Assembly: GCA_910588225.1 (NCBI GenBank)
Contig: CAJUQT010000001.1
Span: 73,734 to 137,733 of the forward strand
Direction: 5' to 3'
DNA: 64,000 nt
Source: an uncultured Acetatifactor sp.
Lineage (GTDB): Bacteria; Bacillota; Clostridia; Lachnospirales; Lachnospiraceae
The first letter of the stretch is position 1; every line of letters starts with the position of its first letter. The notes beneath the pieces are model-generated. The model did not search any database. It saw only the letters and a program-made list of their open reading frames with translations, and had not been told where the DNA came from. Of the stretch, positions 1 to 8,648 are shown piece by piece. Made by a program: the position numbers and the translations under genes.

Positions 1-1
1 G

Positions 2-208
2 TACGGCGACGAGCAGGCATCTCCTGATATTCCGTCACCGCAGGGCGGCGACGAGGCGGCGTCTCCTGGTACTCCGCTGATGCCGTACGGCGGCCGGCCG
101 CGCCGGAATCCCTCCCTGTCAGCACAGTATCCGGAGATACTCGATTTTCCCTTTTTTCCTCTTCTTCCCGATACATTGCAGACCGGGACATCCGCCCCCT
201 GGCATTGA
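2..208 (+). CDS. C-terminal tail of a Pro/Gly/Asp-rich repetitive protein (partial)
   Basis: An open frame enters from the left edge in frame 2 and stops at TGA 206-208, giving 68 residues. It starts with two imperfect copies of a unit of about 15 residues (GDEQASPDIPS and GDEAASPGTPL) with PYGG-type linkers. It ends in a hydrophobic/aromatic tail containing YPEILDFPFFPLLPDT. The repeat is also visible at nucleotide level (ggcgacgag..tctcctg). No family is recognised; a low-complexity linker or surface/coat-type tail is possible. It is the only gene apart from the 6610 gene that reads on the plus strand. Whether it is translated cannot be decided from a fragment. Confidence 0.45.
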   Translation, partial: YGDEQASPDIPSPQGGDEAASPGTPLMPYGGRPRRNPSLSAQYPEILDFPFFPLLPDTLQTGTSAPWH

Positions 209-624
209 CTTCTGTACGTGCCGGAGAAATGTCTTCTCTGGATTTCAGCTGTACGATGCGATTATCCTCTCTGTCGGAAGCATTCCGCCTGGCAGTTGTA
301 TGTATCCCTGTATGGATTGCTTTTCGCCCGGAATGATTCCTGCTGCTTCTCTGCTGTTCATAGTCTACCAGATACGGATTACGCCTGGTTTCAGCTTCCT
401 CGTAGATGTCTCTTCTCTGCGCCCGGTTATCATGACTCAACATTTTTTCACCTCATCGTACTGTCATTATATCTGTTCACGGTCACAGCCCCTGATTTAT
501 CATGCAATAATTTTCATTTACAGAGCTGTATTACTGAATTAAGTAAATACAATATAAGGTAAAAATGTATCATTTTTGTTTATTAAATCCTTAAGATTCA
601 TTAAGAAATAAATATTGTTTTCAC
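209..624. other. Intergenic, no supported gene
   Basis: The stretch between the convergent repetitive-protein tail and the epimerase gene becomes AT-rich toward 624. The open frames here (for example 218-562 plus) have Cys/Ser/Phe-rich composition, no ribosome binding site and no recognisable motif. I see no clear terminator hairpin. Confidence 0.5.
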
Positions 625-1524
625 TTAACTATACACGCCCTTAAATGCCCGGTAAGTTTTCCCCATGCCTTCTGAAATTCCTGTATAGCTGATTCCCAGC
701 TCCTGTCTGCTTCTGTCATTGGCATACAGCTCAGATTCCTCCTGGATCACGGGAAAAGGAAGCGGGATATTCTTCTCTGCAGCCTCCTCCGCTGTCATTG
801 GTATCTCTGTCACATACACATCCGCCGCCTTTTTCAGCTCCTCTGCCAGAAGTCCGTAAGTCATCACCTGGTCCTGGCACAGATTATATGCCTGTCCATA
901 TGCTTTCTCATTGAGGAGACACCTGAGCACCGCTCCGGCAGCATCTTTCACATAGACAAACTGAAATTCTCCTTTTGAATCCGTTATCCTGGGCAGAACA
1001 TGCTGCTGTACCATCATCTGGATATAGGCTGATTCTCTGGGTGCATAATTAAAGGGACCATACAGAATGGCCGGTCTCAGCACGGTCCAGTGAATGCCCT
1101 TCTCGCCACATTTTTCCCGAACCTCCCGCTCCAGGGCCACTTTTCCCGCTATATAGGCCCCCGCCTCCCCCGGGAAAATCCTGGTCTCCAGCGGCGCATC
1201 CTCGCCCCTTCTGCCCCCACTTCCCCGCTCGTATACATCCACGGTGCTGATAAAAATGTACTGCCTCAGCTTTCCCGGCAGATTATCCAGCACACGCTCT
1301 ATGTCGCCCGGCTCATAGGCACAGAAATCCACAATGACGTCAAAATCTCCTTCCAGAGAGCGCCACACCCCCTCATTCCTTCTGTCCCCTTTTATCTGCC
1401 GCACACCGAATTCTGCCAGGGAATAGGTTCCACGGTTTACCACCGTGATCTCATGCTCTTTCGAAGCCAGCATGACAAAGACCCTTCCGAAAAAGTAGCT
1501 TCCGCCTATGACTAAAATCTTCAT
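625..1524 (-). CDS. NAD-dependent epimerase/dehydratase (atypical extended SDR)
   Basis: The protein is 299 residues. A Rossmann nucleotide-binding motif GGSYFFG sits at residues 7-13, followed by VVNRGT after beta-2. STVDVYE (93-99) and YIAGK (124-128) supply the SDR serine/threonine strand and the YxxxK catalytic pair. The family acts on nucleotide sugars or related NAD(P)-dependent substrates, and the substrate cannot be read from sequence. The longer frame to 1629 is rejected: the ATG at 1522-1524 has a GGGGG-type Shine-Dalgarno at the right distance, and the upstream codons overlap a terminator hairpin. It may be a separate unit from the pentose operon, since that terminator lies between them. 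Confidence 0.85.
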   Translation of the reverse strand: MKILVIGGSYFFGRVFVMLASKEHEITVVNRGTYSLAEFGVRQIKGDRRNEGVWRSLEGDFDVIVDFCAYEPGDIERVLDNLPGKLRQYIFISTVDVYERGSGGRRGEDAPLETRIFPGEAGAYIAGKVALEREVREKCGEKGIHWTVLRPAILYGPFNYAPRESAYIQMMVQQHVLPRITDSKGEFQFVYVKDAAGAVLRCLLNEKAYGQAYNLCQDQVMTYGLLAEELKKAADVYVTEIPMTAEEAAEKNIPLPFPVIQEESELYANDRSRQELGISYTGISEGMGKTYRAFKGVYS

Positions 1525-1617
1525 TCTTACCCCCTTACTCTCCTGTCTCAGAAACGCATGAACCGGCCTGCCTTTCCATTTACCGCAGGGCTGATAACGC
1601 CAGGACAGGCAAAATTC

Positions 1618-1655
1618 AAAAGCATCCAATATCAGCAGAGATACTGGATGCTTTT
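1618..1655 (-). terminator. Hairpin terminator behind the pentose operon
   Basis: Perfect 11-bp arms AAAAGCATCCA (1618-1628) and TGGATGCTTTT (1645-1655) with a 16-nt loop. It has U-rich flanks on both strands, so it could be bidirectional. It lies about 350 bp beyond the transketolase stop and before the epimerase start. Confidence 0.6.
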
Positions 1656-2007
1656 CTTACTTCAAATTTTCTCTTAGGAGCTGTCGGAAAATAACTGCTG
1701 CGATTTAGCCTGGAAATACAAGGAAAACAGCTTTAAACTTGTAGCAGTTATTTGTAGAAAGTTCCTTATGACCTGATCATAATCCTGTATCTGCTTTACC
1801 ACATTATACATATTTTTTCTTCTTCGATATCAAACAGATACTTTGTCATGATCTTCGGTAATACAATAAAAACTGTTACCATGGAAGCCATGGCAGAATA
1901 GTCCTGTTATCATAACCTTACATAATACTACATAACGCCAGAATTTACCATACTGTACTGGCTAAACGTATATGGCTGGCGTTATGTAGTCAGGTCACTC
2001 GGAAATT
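1656..2007. repeat. Gene-free stretch with two inverted repeats
   Basis: No coding frame is supported. Two inverted repeats are present. ATAACTGCTGC (1691-1701) faces GTAGCAGTTAT (1741-1751) with one mismatch. A perfect 15-bp pair, ACTACATAACGCCAG (1927-1941) and CTGGCGTTATGTAGT (1976-1990), surrounds a 34-nt loop just behind the transketolase stop. The second lacks a U-tract, so it is more likely an mRNA 3'-end stabiliser or a decayed repeat element than a simple terminator. Confidence 0.5.
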
Positions 2008-2961
2008 TTAACTGTTAAGCAGTATAAATTCCTTCACAGACTTATACACACCCTCCGCGTCCAGTCCATACTTCTGAACCAACGCCGCGGCGGATCCGGA
2101 CTCGCCGAACACATCCTGCATGCCCAGCTTCTTCACTCTGGTGGGCAGGTTCGCGCTCAGGCAGTCGCAGACTGCGCTTCCCAGGCCGCCGATGACGCTG
2201 TGCTCCTCCACCGTAACCACCTTGCCGGTCTTCTTCGCACTGTTAATGATAATCTCCTCGTCCAGAGGCTTGATGGTACAGATGCTCACCACCTCGGCAC
2301 TGATGCCGTCTGCCGCCAGCTTCTCTGCGGCGCCCATGGCGGAATCCACACAGATACCGGTAGCCACAATGGTCACATCGCTTCCCTCCCGGACAATGGA
2401 ACCCTTGCCGATTTCAAAATGATAATCCGGCTTGTCGTTGATTACCGGCACCGCTGCGCGGCCAAAGCGGATATACACAGGACCTTCATGTTCCAGTGCC
2501 GCGCGCACGGCCGCTTTCGCCTCCACATCATCCGCAGGACACATAACCACCATGCCCGGAATGGTACGCATCAAAGCGATATCTTCATTGCACTGATGGC
2601 TTGCGCCGTCCTCGCCCACGGTAATCCCCGCATGGGTGGCGCCGATTTTCACATTTAAATGAGGATAGCCGATGGAATTACGCACCTGCTCGAAAGCTCT
2701 CCCTGCCGCAAACATGGCAAAGGAACTTACAAAGGGAACCTTTCCTACCAGGGAAAGCCCTGCGGCTACACCCATCATGTTCGACTCCGCAATCCCGCAG
2801 TCGATATGTCTGTCCGGATATGCTTTCCGGAACACGCTTGTCTTGGTAGCCGCCGCCAGATCCGCATCCAGCACCACCAGATCCGGGAATTCTTCCGCCA
2901 GCTCTTTCAATGCATTGCCATAGCTCTCACGGGTTGCAACTTTTTTGATTTGGTCTGCCAT
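2008..2961 (-). CDS. Transketolase, C-terminal subunit
   Basis: The 317-residue protein covers the pyrimidine-binding and C-terminal domains of a split transketolase. DCGIAESNM (54-62) carries the conserved glutamate (E59) that activates thiamine diphosphate across the dimer interface. It pairs with the N-terminal subunit encoded immediately upstream to move two-carbon ketol units in the pentose phosphate pathway. The start ATG overlaps the upstream stop by one base (TAATG), with AGGTG seven bases before it, so the two are translationally coupled. Confidence 0.93.
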   Translation of the reverse strand: MADQIKKVATRESYGNALKELAEEFPDLVVLDADLAAATKTSVFRKAYPDRHIDCGIAESNMMGVAAGLSLVGKVPFVSSFAMFAAGRAFEQVRNSIGYPHLNVKIGATHAGITVGEDGASHQCNEDIALMRTIPGMVVMCPADDVEAKAAVRAALEHEGPVYIRFGRAAVPVINDKPDYHFEIGKGSIVREGSDVTIVATGICVDSAMGAAEKLAADGISAEVVSICTIKPLDEEIIINSAKKTGKVVTVEEHSVIGGLGSAVCDCLSANLPTRVKKLGMQDVFGESGSAAALVQKYGLDAEGVYKSVKEFILLNS

Positions 2962-3803
2962 TATGCTTCACCTGCTTTCTCTAATTCTTTCTCGATTTTA
3001 TCCAGATCAGCCATCGCCACCGCGTACTCCTCATCATTGGGAGCCTTGCCGTGCCAATCCACACTGTTCTCCATAAAGGAAACTCCCTTGCCCTTCAGAC
3101 TGTGCAGTACAATACAGGTAGGCATTCCCTTAGTCTCTTTCGCTTCCTTAAAGGCTGCTCTGAGCGCGTCAAAATCATGAGCCTCCACGTTAATCACATG
3201 GAAATTAAATGCCTCGAACTTCTTATCAATGGGATAAGGAGAGCAGACCTGATCGATGGGCCCGTCTATCTGCAGGCCGTTGTTATCCACAATGACACAG
3301 AGATTGTCCAGCTTGCGGAAGCCCGCGAACATCGCCGCCTCCCACACCTGTCCTTCCTCGATCTCTCCGTCACCCAGAAGCGTATAAACCCTGAAATTCT
3401 TCTCATTCATCTTCGCTCCCAGCGCCATACCCACGGCAGCGGAAATCCCCTGCCCCAGAGAGCCGGAAGACATATCCACCCCCGGAATATGGATACATGG
3501 GTGTCCCTGCAGATAGGAGCCCAGCTTCCGGAGTGTGGTCAAATCTTCCACCGGAAAATATCCTCTGTTGGCTAATGCCGAGTACAGCCCCGGAGCATTG
3601 TGTCCTTTAGAAAGCACAAAACGGTCTCTGTCCTCCTTGTCCGGATCCTTCGGATCAATATTCATCTCCTCAAAATACAGATAGGTAAACACATCTGCCG
3701 AAGACAGGGACCCGCCGGGGTGTCCCGCCTTCGCACTGTGAACTGCCGTAATAATGCCCTTTCGCACGTCATTCGCGCGCTTTTGCAGTTCTAAATTGTT
3801 CAT
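2961..3803 (-). CDS. Transketolase, N-terminal (TPP-binding) subunit
   Basis: The 280-residue protein has GHPGGSLSSADV (27-38), then GDGEIEEGQ (144-152) and NN (174-175). Together these form the GDG...NN thiamine-diphosphate/Mg motif. The ATG at 3803 is preferred over the in-frame ATG at 3815 because the latter is itself part of the GGAGGAG Shine-Dalgarno for 3803. It is third in a kinase - araD - transketolase operon, which points to funnelling of a pentulose phosphate into central metabolism. Confidence 0.93.
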   Translation of the reverse strand: MNNLELQKRANDVRKGIITAVHSAKAGHPGGSLSSADVFTYLYFEEMNIDPKDPDKEDRDRFVLSKGHNAPGLYSALANRGYFPVEDLTTLRKLGSYLQGHPCIHIPGVDMSSGSLGQGISAAVGMALGAKMNEKNFRVYTLLGDGEIEEGQVWEAAMFAGFRKLDNLCVIVDNNGLQIDGPIDQVCSPYPIDKKFEAFNFHVINVEAHDFDALRAAFKEAKETKGMPTCIVLHSLKGKGVSFMENSVDWHGKAPNDEEYAVAMADLDKIEKELEKAGEA

Positions 3804-3915
3804 TGTCTCCTCCATTCCGCCGTATAGAACCCTTCACCTGTCCGCGTTCTATACAGTCTGCTTGTTATCAGCCTGTCAAAATTTTATCACAGTTTATTTC
3901 TTTCGTCCAGCTATT

Positions 3916-4617
3916 TCACTGCTCACTCTGCCCGTAATAGGCATTGGCACCGTGCTTCCTGTAGTAATGCTTATCCTGAAGTTCCTGCGGTGCCGGCTGT
4001 ATATGATGATTGATGCATTCTGCAAGATAAGCCATCCGGGCCACTTCCTCCAGCACGACGGCATTGTGCACCGCATCCTTTGCATCCTTCCCCCAGGTAA
4101 AAGGTCCGTGATTCTGGCAAAGGACCGCGGGAACAGACATGGGATCCTTGCAAAGCCGCCTGAACTCGTTGACAATCAGATGCCCTGTATTCTCTTCATA
4201 AGCCTCCGCAATTTCCTCTGCGAACAGACATCTGATACAGGGAACCTCACCGTAAATATAATCAGCATGAGTGGTGCCATAACAGGGAATCGCTCTTCCT
4301 GCCTGCGCCCAGCTGGTAGCATAGGTAGAATGCGTATGGACAATGCCGCCGATTTCCGGAAATGCCTTATAAAGCTCCGCGTGGGTCGCCGTATCCGAGG
4401 ATGGATTATAACGTCCTTCCACCTTTTTATTGTTCAAGTCTACCACCACCATATCTTCCGGCGTCAGCTTATCATACTCCACTCCGCTGGGTTTGATGAC
4501 AAAATAGCCACACTCTCTGTCCAGCGCGCTGACATTACCCCAGGTAAATGTCACCAGCCCGTACTTTGGCAAGTCTATGTTCGCCTCACATACCAGCTTT
4601 TTCAATTCTTCTAACAT
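3916..4617 (-). CDS. araD: L-ribulose-5-phosphate 4-epimerase (class II aldolase fold)
   Basis: The 233-residue protein matches the family length. Zinc-ligand histidines are visible in VHTHST (H94, H96) and QNHGPFTWG (H170), and GNVS (28-31) is the phosphate-binding loop. It converts L-ribulose-5-phosphate to D-xylulose-5-phosphate, which the adjacent transketolase can use. The start at 4617 was chosen by homology of the first residues (MLEELKKLV). The upstream in-frame extension is a Lys/Arg/Glu-rich run without family similarity, and AGGAAGGG lies before 4617. Related UlaF/SgbE enzymes of L-ascorbate or L-xylulose use are hard to exclude. Confidence 0.88.
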   Translation of the reverse strand: MLEELKKLVCEANIDLPKYGLVTFTWGNVSALDRECGYFVIKPSGVEYDKLTPEDMVVVDLNNKKVEGRYNPSSDTATHAELYKAFPEIGGIVHTHSTYATSWAQAGRAIPCYGTTHADYIYGEVPCIRCLFAEEIAEAYEENTGHLIVNEFRRLCKDPMSVPAVLCQNHGPFTWGKDAKDAVHNAVVLEEVARMAYLAECINHHIQPAPQELQDKHYYRKHGANAYYGQSEQ

Positions 4618-4745
4618 TTTGCTTTCCCTTCCTTTCTGTTCTGCTTTTTGCTTTTTCTCCCGGCTTTTATGCTTTTGCTCCTGTCTGCTCCGCATTTAAT
4701 TTTCTGCCAGCTTTCCGTCCGGCTTTATCTCTGCCGGCCTGTGTC

Positions 4746-6362
4746 TTATACCAGCCCTTCCACCGCGGCTTTCTCTGCCGGCAACGTACTCTTGTATTTT
4801 TCGATGAATCTGTCAAATCCGGCCACATCCTCCGACTTCGGCGCGATGGTGATTCCTGTCTGACCTGCGAAAATTTTATTGCTCAGATAATCGGGAAGCG
4901 TCTCTCCCTCTTCTCTTTCTTCCATATAAGCCGCAAGCACAGCCATTCCCCAGGCGCCGCCTTCGCTGGCCGTATCCATCACCGTCACAGGTGCATTCAT
5001 AGCCGCAGCCATCAGCTGCTGTCCCACCACCGGCGTCTTGAACAGACCGCCGTGTCCTGTCAGGGAATCCACTTTTACCTGCTCTTCTTTCAAGAGGATA
5101 TCGTTACCGATTTTCAGAGCCGCCATGGAACTGTACAGATGGCTCCGCATAAAATTTGCCAGCGTGAAATTTGCATCGGGCGTCCGGACGAACAGAGGTC
5201 TGCCTTCATTCAGCCCTGTCACCGGCTCCCCTGCAAAATAGTTGTACGCCATCAGTCCGCCACAGTCCGTGTCCCCCGACAGCGCTTCCCGGTAAAGAGT
5301 TCCATAAAGCTCATCTTTATCCGGCTTTAACCCGAATTTCCCGGCAAATTCTTCAAAAAGATTCACCCAGGCATTCAGGTCGGAAGTACAGTTGTTGCAG
5401 TGCACCATGGCTACAGGACTTCCATCCGGCGTAGTCACCATGTCGATTTCCTCATGTACTTTGGAAAGCGCTTTTTCCGTTACCACCATGGAAAAAATGG
5501 AAGTTCCGGCGGAAATATTTCCCGTGCGCACTCTCACACTGTTGGTGGCTGTCATACCAGTGCCCGCATCTCCCTCCGGAGGACACATTGCCACCCCGGG
5601 CTCCAGGTTACCGCTGGGATCCAGCAGCTTCGCGCCAAAGGCGGTCAGCACACCTGCATTTTCCCCGGCAGGCAGCACCCTGGGGAGAATCTCCCTCAGA
5701 TTCCATCCAAACCCTCTGTCTGCCACCAGAGCGTCGAATTTCTCCACCATAGCCGCATCATAGTCACAGATTCCGGAATCAATGGGGAACATGCCGGAAG
5801 CTTCGCCCACACCCAGCACGCGTTCGCCTCCCTTTTCGTTCTCACCGGTCAGCTGCCAGTGTATGTAGCCCGCCAGAGTGGTGAGATAGCAGATATCTTT
5901 CACATGTTCCTCACCATTCAGTATCGCCTGATACAAATGCGCAATGCTCCATCTCTGAGGCACATTAAAATTGAATATGGGAACCAGTTTTTTACAGGCT
6001 TCCTCTGTCATGGTATTTCTCCAGGTCCGGAAAGGCACCAGCAGCTCTCCCGCCTCACTAAAAGGCATGTAGCCATGCATCATTCCCGAGAAGCCCATGG
6101 CTGCCAGCTTTGTCAGCGTCACACCGTATTTTTCCTGCACGTCTTCCGCCAGACTCCTGTAGCAGCCCTGCAGTCCTTCCCATATCTCCTTCTGACTGTA
6201 AGTCCAGATATTATCCTCCAGACTGTTCTCCCAGTCCCAGGTTCCCATGGCCACCGGCTGATGGCTTGCATCTACCAGCACAGCCTTAATTCGGGTTGAA
6301 CCAAACTCCAACCCCAAGATCGTCTTTCCTTCCTGAATTGCTTTCCTGATTGCTTCGCTCAT
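4746..6362 (-). CDS. FGGY-family pentulose kinase (ribulokinase-like)
   Basis: The protein is 538 residues. The N-terminal ATPase lobe starts LGLEFGSTRIKAV, with the phosphate-1 GSTRIK loop in place of the usual GTSxxK. GFSGMMHGYM follows and is typical of AraB-like sugar kinases. A C-terminal GHGGLFKTPVV then ASEGGAWGMA supplies the adenosine-binding segment. It opens the operon with araD and split transketolase, which supports an L-ribulose-type substrate, although no isomerase (araA) is in view. The start at 6362 has AGAGAGG before it and lies 58 bp downstream of a near-consensus promoter. The upstream frame to 6491 runs across that promoter and is rejected. Confidence 0.85.
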   Translation of the reverse strand: MSEAIRKAIQEGKTILGLEFGSTRIKAVLVDASHQPVAMGTWDWENSLEDNIWTYSQKEIWEGLQGCYRSLAEDVQEKYGVTLTKLAAMGFSGMMHGYMPFSEAGELLVPFRTWRNTMTEEACKKLVPIFNFNVPQRWSIAHLYQAILNGEEHVKDICYLTTLAGYIHWQLTGENEKGGERVLGVGEASGMFPIDSGICDYDAAMVEKFDALVADRGFGWNLREILPRVLPAGENAGVLTAFGAKLLDPSGNLEPGVAMCPPEGDAGTGMTATNSVRVRTGNISAGTSIFSMVVTEKALSKVHEEIDMVTTPDGSPVAMVHCNNCTSDLNAWVNLFEEFAGKFGLKPDKDELYGTLYREALSGDTDCGGLMAYNYFAGEPVTGLNEGRPLFVRTPDANFTLANFMRSHLYSSMAALKIGNDILLKEEQVKVDSLTGHGGLFKTPVVGQQLMAAAMNAPVTVMDTASEGGAWGMAVLAAYMEEREEGETLPDYLSNKIFAGQTGITIAPKSEDVAGFDRFIEKYKSTLPAEKAAVEGLV

Positions 6363-6412
6363 GCTATACCTCTCTTCCGCCTGATTTCTGTTCCTGAATG
6401 TCAACGGTTTTA

Positions 6413-6448
6413 CTATACCAGTATAGAGAAAATATAGGATAAAGTCAA
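6413..6448 (-). promoter_or_regulatory. Sigma-A promoter of the pentose operon with palindromic -10 region
   Basis: TTGACT (6443-6448), a 17-nt spacer and TATACT (6420-6425) on the minus strand. A 14-bp palindrome CTATAC-CA-GTATAG (6413-6426) covers the -10 and could be a repressor operator. It lies 58 bp before the kinase start. Confidence 0.8.
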
Positions 6449-6537
6449 CATTTTCGTAAGGATTCCGCCTTTTGCTAAAACGTTGTACCAATATGCGTAT
6501 TATTGTCCGTTTTTCACTGTCATTTTTTATCTGCCAC

Positions 6538-6566
6538 TTGTTTCCAGAGAAATAGCGTGGTATAAT
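6538..6566 (+). promoter_or_regulatory. Sigma-A promoter (extended -10) of the FliD-like gene
   Basis: TTGTTT (6538-6543), a 17-nt spacer and TGG-TATAAT (6558-6566). It lies 43 bp before the ATG at 6610 and diverges from the pentose promoter. No sigma-28 match is present, unlike the other flagellar genes here. Confidence 0.8.
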
Positions 6567-6609
6567 ATAATTATATATTGAAATTTATCCATCGAAAGGA
6601 GGAGCGGCA

Positions 6610-7908
6610 ATGGGAGCTGTAATGAATGCGGTTTATAACAATTATCTCACCAATTATACGCCGAAGCCACTGACCCGGTTTGATTCCCATAAAAAAAGTG
6701 AGCTTCGCAATGTATACAATTCCATTGTCAAGTTGAATAAAGACGAACCCTGGTATCTTCCCACCACCAGTAAAGATACGCAGCATTACGCCATCGAGCT
6801 GAAGGAAAACGCACGAGGCCTCCATAATACTATTGCACAGCTGGGCGGCCTGGAAAAAGACGGCCTCTTTCGAAAAAAAAGCGCTTATTCCACCGATGAA
6901 GATGTGGCGGTTGCCACTTATGTAGGTGAAGATACTACCGGTCAGGAAACTCCCGATTTTCAGCTGGAAGTCCACTCGCTGGCATCTACCCAGGAGAACC
7001 TGGGATTGTTCCTGCCTAATAATGCGAAAACGTCGCTGCCGCCAGACACTTATTCCTTTGATATCAGTATCAATGACATGAATTATGAATTCCAGTTCTC
7101 GGTAGGGGAAGCAGAGACGAACCGCGATGTGCAGAACCGCCTGGTCAGACTGATCAATAATTCCGACATTGGCGTCCGGGCAGCAATTGCAGAGTCAGAG
7201 GGGCGTACTTCTCTGCGGCTGACTTCGGAGACCACTGGTCTGCCCTCCGGAAGGGATCAGATTTTTACTGTCAGTGACACTCATACCAGTAAAACTGCAG
7301 GAGCGGTAGAATATCTGGGGCTGGATTATGTCAGCCGGGAACCTGCAAATGCGCAGTTTGCAGTCAACGGAATAGAAAGTTCTTCACCGTCCAACCACTT
7401 TACGCTGGATAAGCTGTTTGAAGTCCGTCTCACCGGCCTGAATTCCAATAATCAGCCCGTACGGATCGGGTTGAAAACGGATGTGGAATCCCTGACCGAC
7501 AATGTCTTTCACCTGGTAGGCGGCTACAATGAGTTCGTCAAAGCCGCTTCTTCCTACCTTGAGACACAGTCAAAAAGCAGAAAGCTGGTACGTGAACTCA
7601 GCGGAATCGCTTCCGTATACAGCAATTCGCTGGAGCCCATGGGCCTGAACCTGAAGGAAGACGGAACGCTGGATGTGGATAAGGACGCTTTGCGTCAGAC
7701 AGCCGCTCAGTCTCCGGATATCAGCGAGACCTTCGACTCCCTGAAAAGTTTCTCCAATATGCTCTTGCGGAAAAGCAATCAGGTATCCCTGAATCCTATG
7801 GATTATGTGGAAAAAGTCATGGTTGCTTATAAAAATCCCGGCCATAACTTCATCAATCCCTATGTCACCAGCGCTTATACCGGGATGATGTTTGACGGTT
7901 ATTTCTGA
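6610..7908 (+). CDS. FliD-like protein (divergent, orphan)
   Basis: The 432-residue protein resembles the middle and C-terminal parts of flagellar cap protein FliD. QFAVNGIESSSPSNHFTLDK matches the FliD pattern of a variable-domain repeat. It is followed by VRIGLKTDVESLTDNV and a helical FVxxYN-type segment (VGGYNEFVKAASSYL), and by LNLKEDGTLDVDKDAL, which is typical of the FliD C-terminal domain. The usual N-terminal start (MRLSGLxSGMD) is absent. The gene stands alone on the plus strand 50 kb from the true fliD, with GGAGGAG before its start and a terminator behind. It may be a filament-associated or adhesive paralogue; its function is unproven. Confidence 0.65.
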   Translation: MGAVMNAVYNNYLTNYTPKPLTRFDSHKKSELRNVYNSIVKLNKDEPWYLPTTSKDTQHYAIELKENARGLHNTIAQLGGLEKDGLFRKKSAYSTDEDVAVATYVGEDTTGQETPDFQLEVHSLASTQENLGLFLPNNAKTSLPPDTYSFDISINDMNYEFQFSVGEAETNRDVQNRLVRLINNSDIGVRAAIAESEGRTSLRLTSETTGLPSGRDQIFTVSDTHTSKTAGAVEYLGLDYVSREPANAQFAVNGIESSSPSNHFTLDKLFEVRLTGLNSNNQPVRIGLKTDVESLTDNVFHLVGGYNEFVKAASSYLETQSKSRKLVRELSGIASVYSNSLEPMGLNLKEDGTLDVDKDALRQTAAQSPDISETFDSLKSFSNMLLRKSNQVSLNPMDYVEKVMVAYKNPGHNFINPYVTSAYTGMMFDGYF

Positions 7909-7967
7909 AAATCAGATGATGGACTTAGCGGGGAATTCCTGTATTCCAGAGAATTTTTACTTACGGC

Positions 7968-7999
7968 AAAAAGCTTCCCTTTGTGAGGGAAGCTTTTTT
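7968..7999 (+). terminator. Rho-independent terminator of the FliD-like gene
   Basis: AAAAAGCTTCCCT - TTGTG - AGGGAAGCTTTTT: 13-bp stem, 5-nt loop and a T-run, 60 bp behind the stop. Confidence 0.92.
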
Positions 8000-8092
8000 A
8001 TATGTCCTGTCTGTTATCTTTTTTCCTTTGTTGCAGTAACAATGTCTACAACTTACATGCCTTTCTGCTTGCCGAAAACATCTGTTCCTGAA

Positions 8093-8452
8093 TTACTTGT
8101 CCTGCTTGCCTCTTTTTCCCTTTGCTTTATACTTGTCAATCTGTACAAAATCGTCCATCAGCTCAAGAATCTTATCCCGGCCAACCTGATTCAGCTTCAC
8201 ATAATACTGCATTACACGATTCTCCAGCAGCTGTGCGCCCAGAGAAGTATCTCTCTCCAGAGAAGAGAAATCAACAGGATTCAGGCTAAGTTTATCACAC
8301 ATTTTAATCACAGTGCCATATGCCATTCCCTCTATGCCACGCTCCAGTGCCGTAACCAGAGTGCTGTACGGGATTCCCATCTCCAGTGCGAACTGACGTA
8401 CACTGCGATACTGTCCCAGTATTTCCTTCTTCAAAATTTCTGCTTTTGTCAT
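8093..8452 (-). CDS. Small Xre/Cro-type helix-turn-helix regulator
   Basis: The 119-residue protein has an N-terminal HTH, recognisable as RSVRQFALEMGIPYSTLV followed by a second helix pair (GTVIKMCDKLSLNPVDF). The C-terminal half is helical and ends in a basic tail (KAKGKRGKQ). The start at 8452 is set by GGAGG eight bases upstream; the ATG at 8467 overlaps that site. Such proteins are common in Lachnospiraceae as stand-alone regulators. It sits between the FliD-like gene and the island's last isomerase, but no target can be named. Confidence 0.8.
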   Translation of the reverse strand: MTKAEILKKEILGQYRSVRQFALEMGIPYSTLVTALERGIEGMAYGTVIKMCDKLSLNPVDFSSLERDTSLGAQLLENRVMQYYVKLNQVGRDKILELMDDFVQIDKYKAKGKRGKQDK

Positions 8453-8648
8453 TTTCTTTTCCTCCATATCAAGCATCAGTTAAACGTACAAGGATAATAT
8501 ACGATTTTTCGTATGCCATTGCAAGAGGTATTCTAAAAATTAATAATTTAATTGATAAATTTTAGAATTCCTTAATAATTTCAGGCTGATTTTCCATAAA
8601 AATCCAGTATTCAGGTAATTTACGTTTAAACAAACGTTTTTAAAAATA

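Noticed and set aside
218..562. Plus-strand open frames of 114 and 80 codons near the left edge
   Set aside because: Unusual Cys/Phe/His-rich composition, no ribosome binding site, no family motif.
8622..8637. ACGTTT-AAAC-AAACGT hairpin behind the 8649 gene as a terminator
   Set aside because: The stem is short and AT-only, and the T-run lies on the wrong side for the minus-strand gene.
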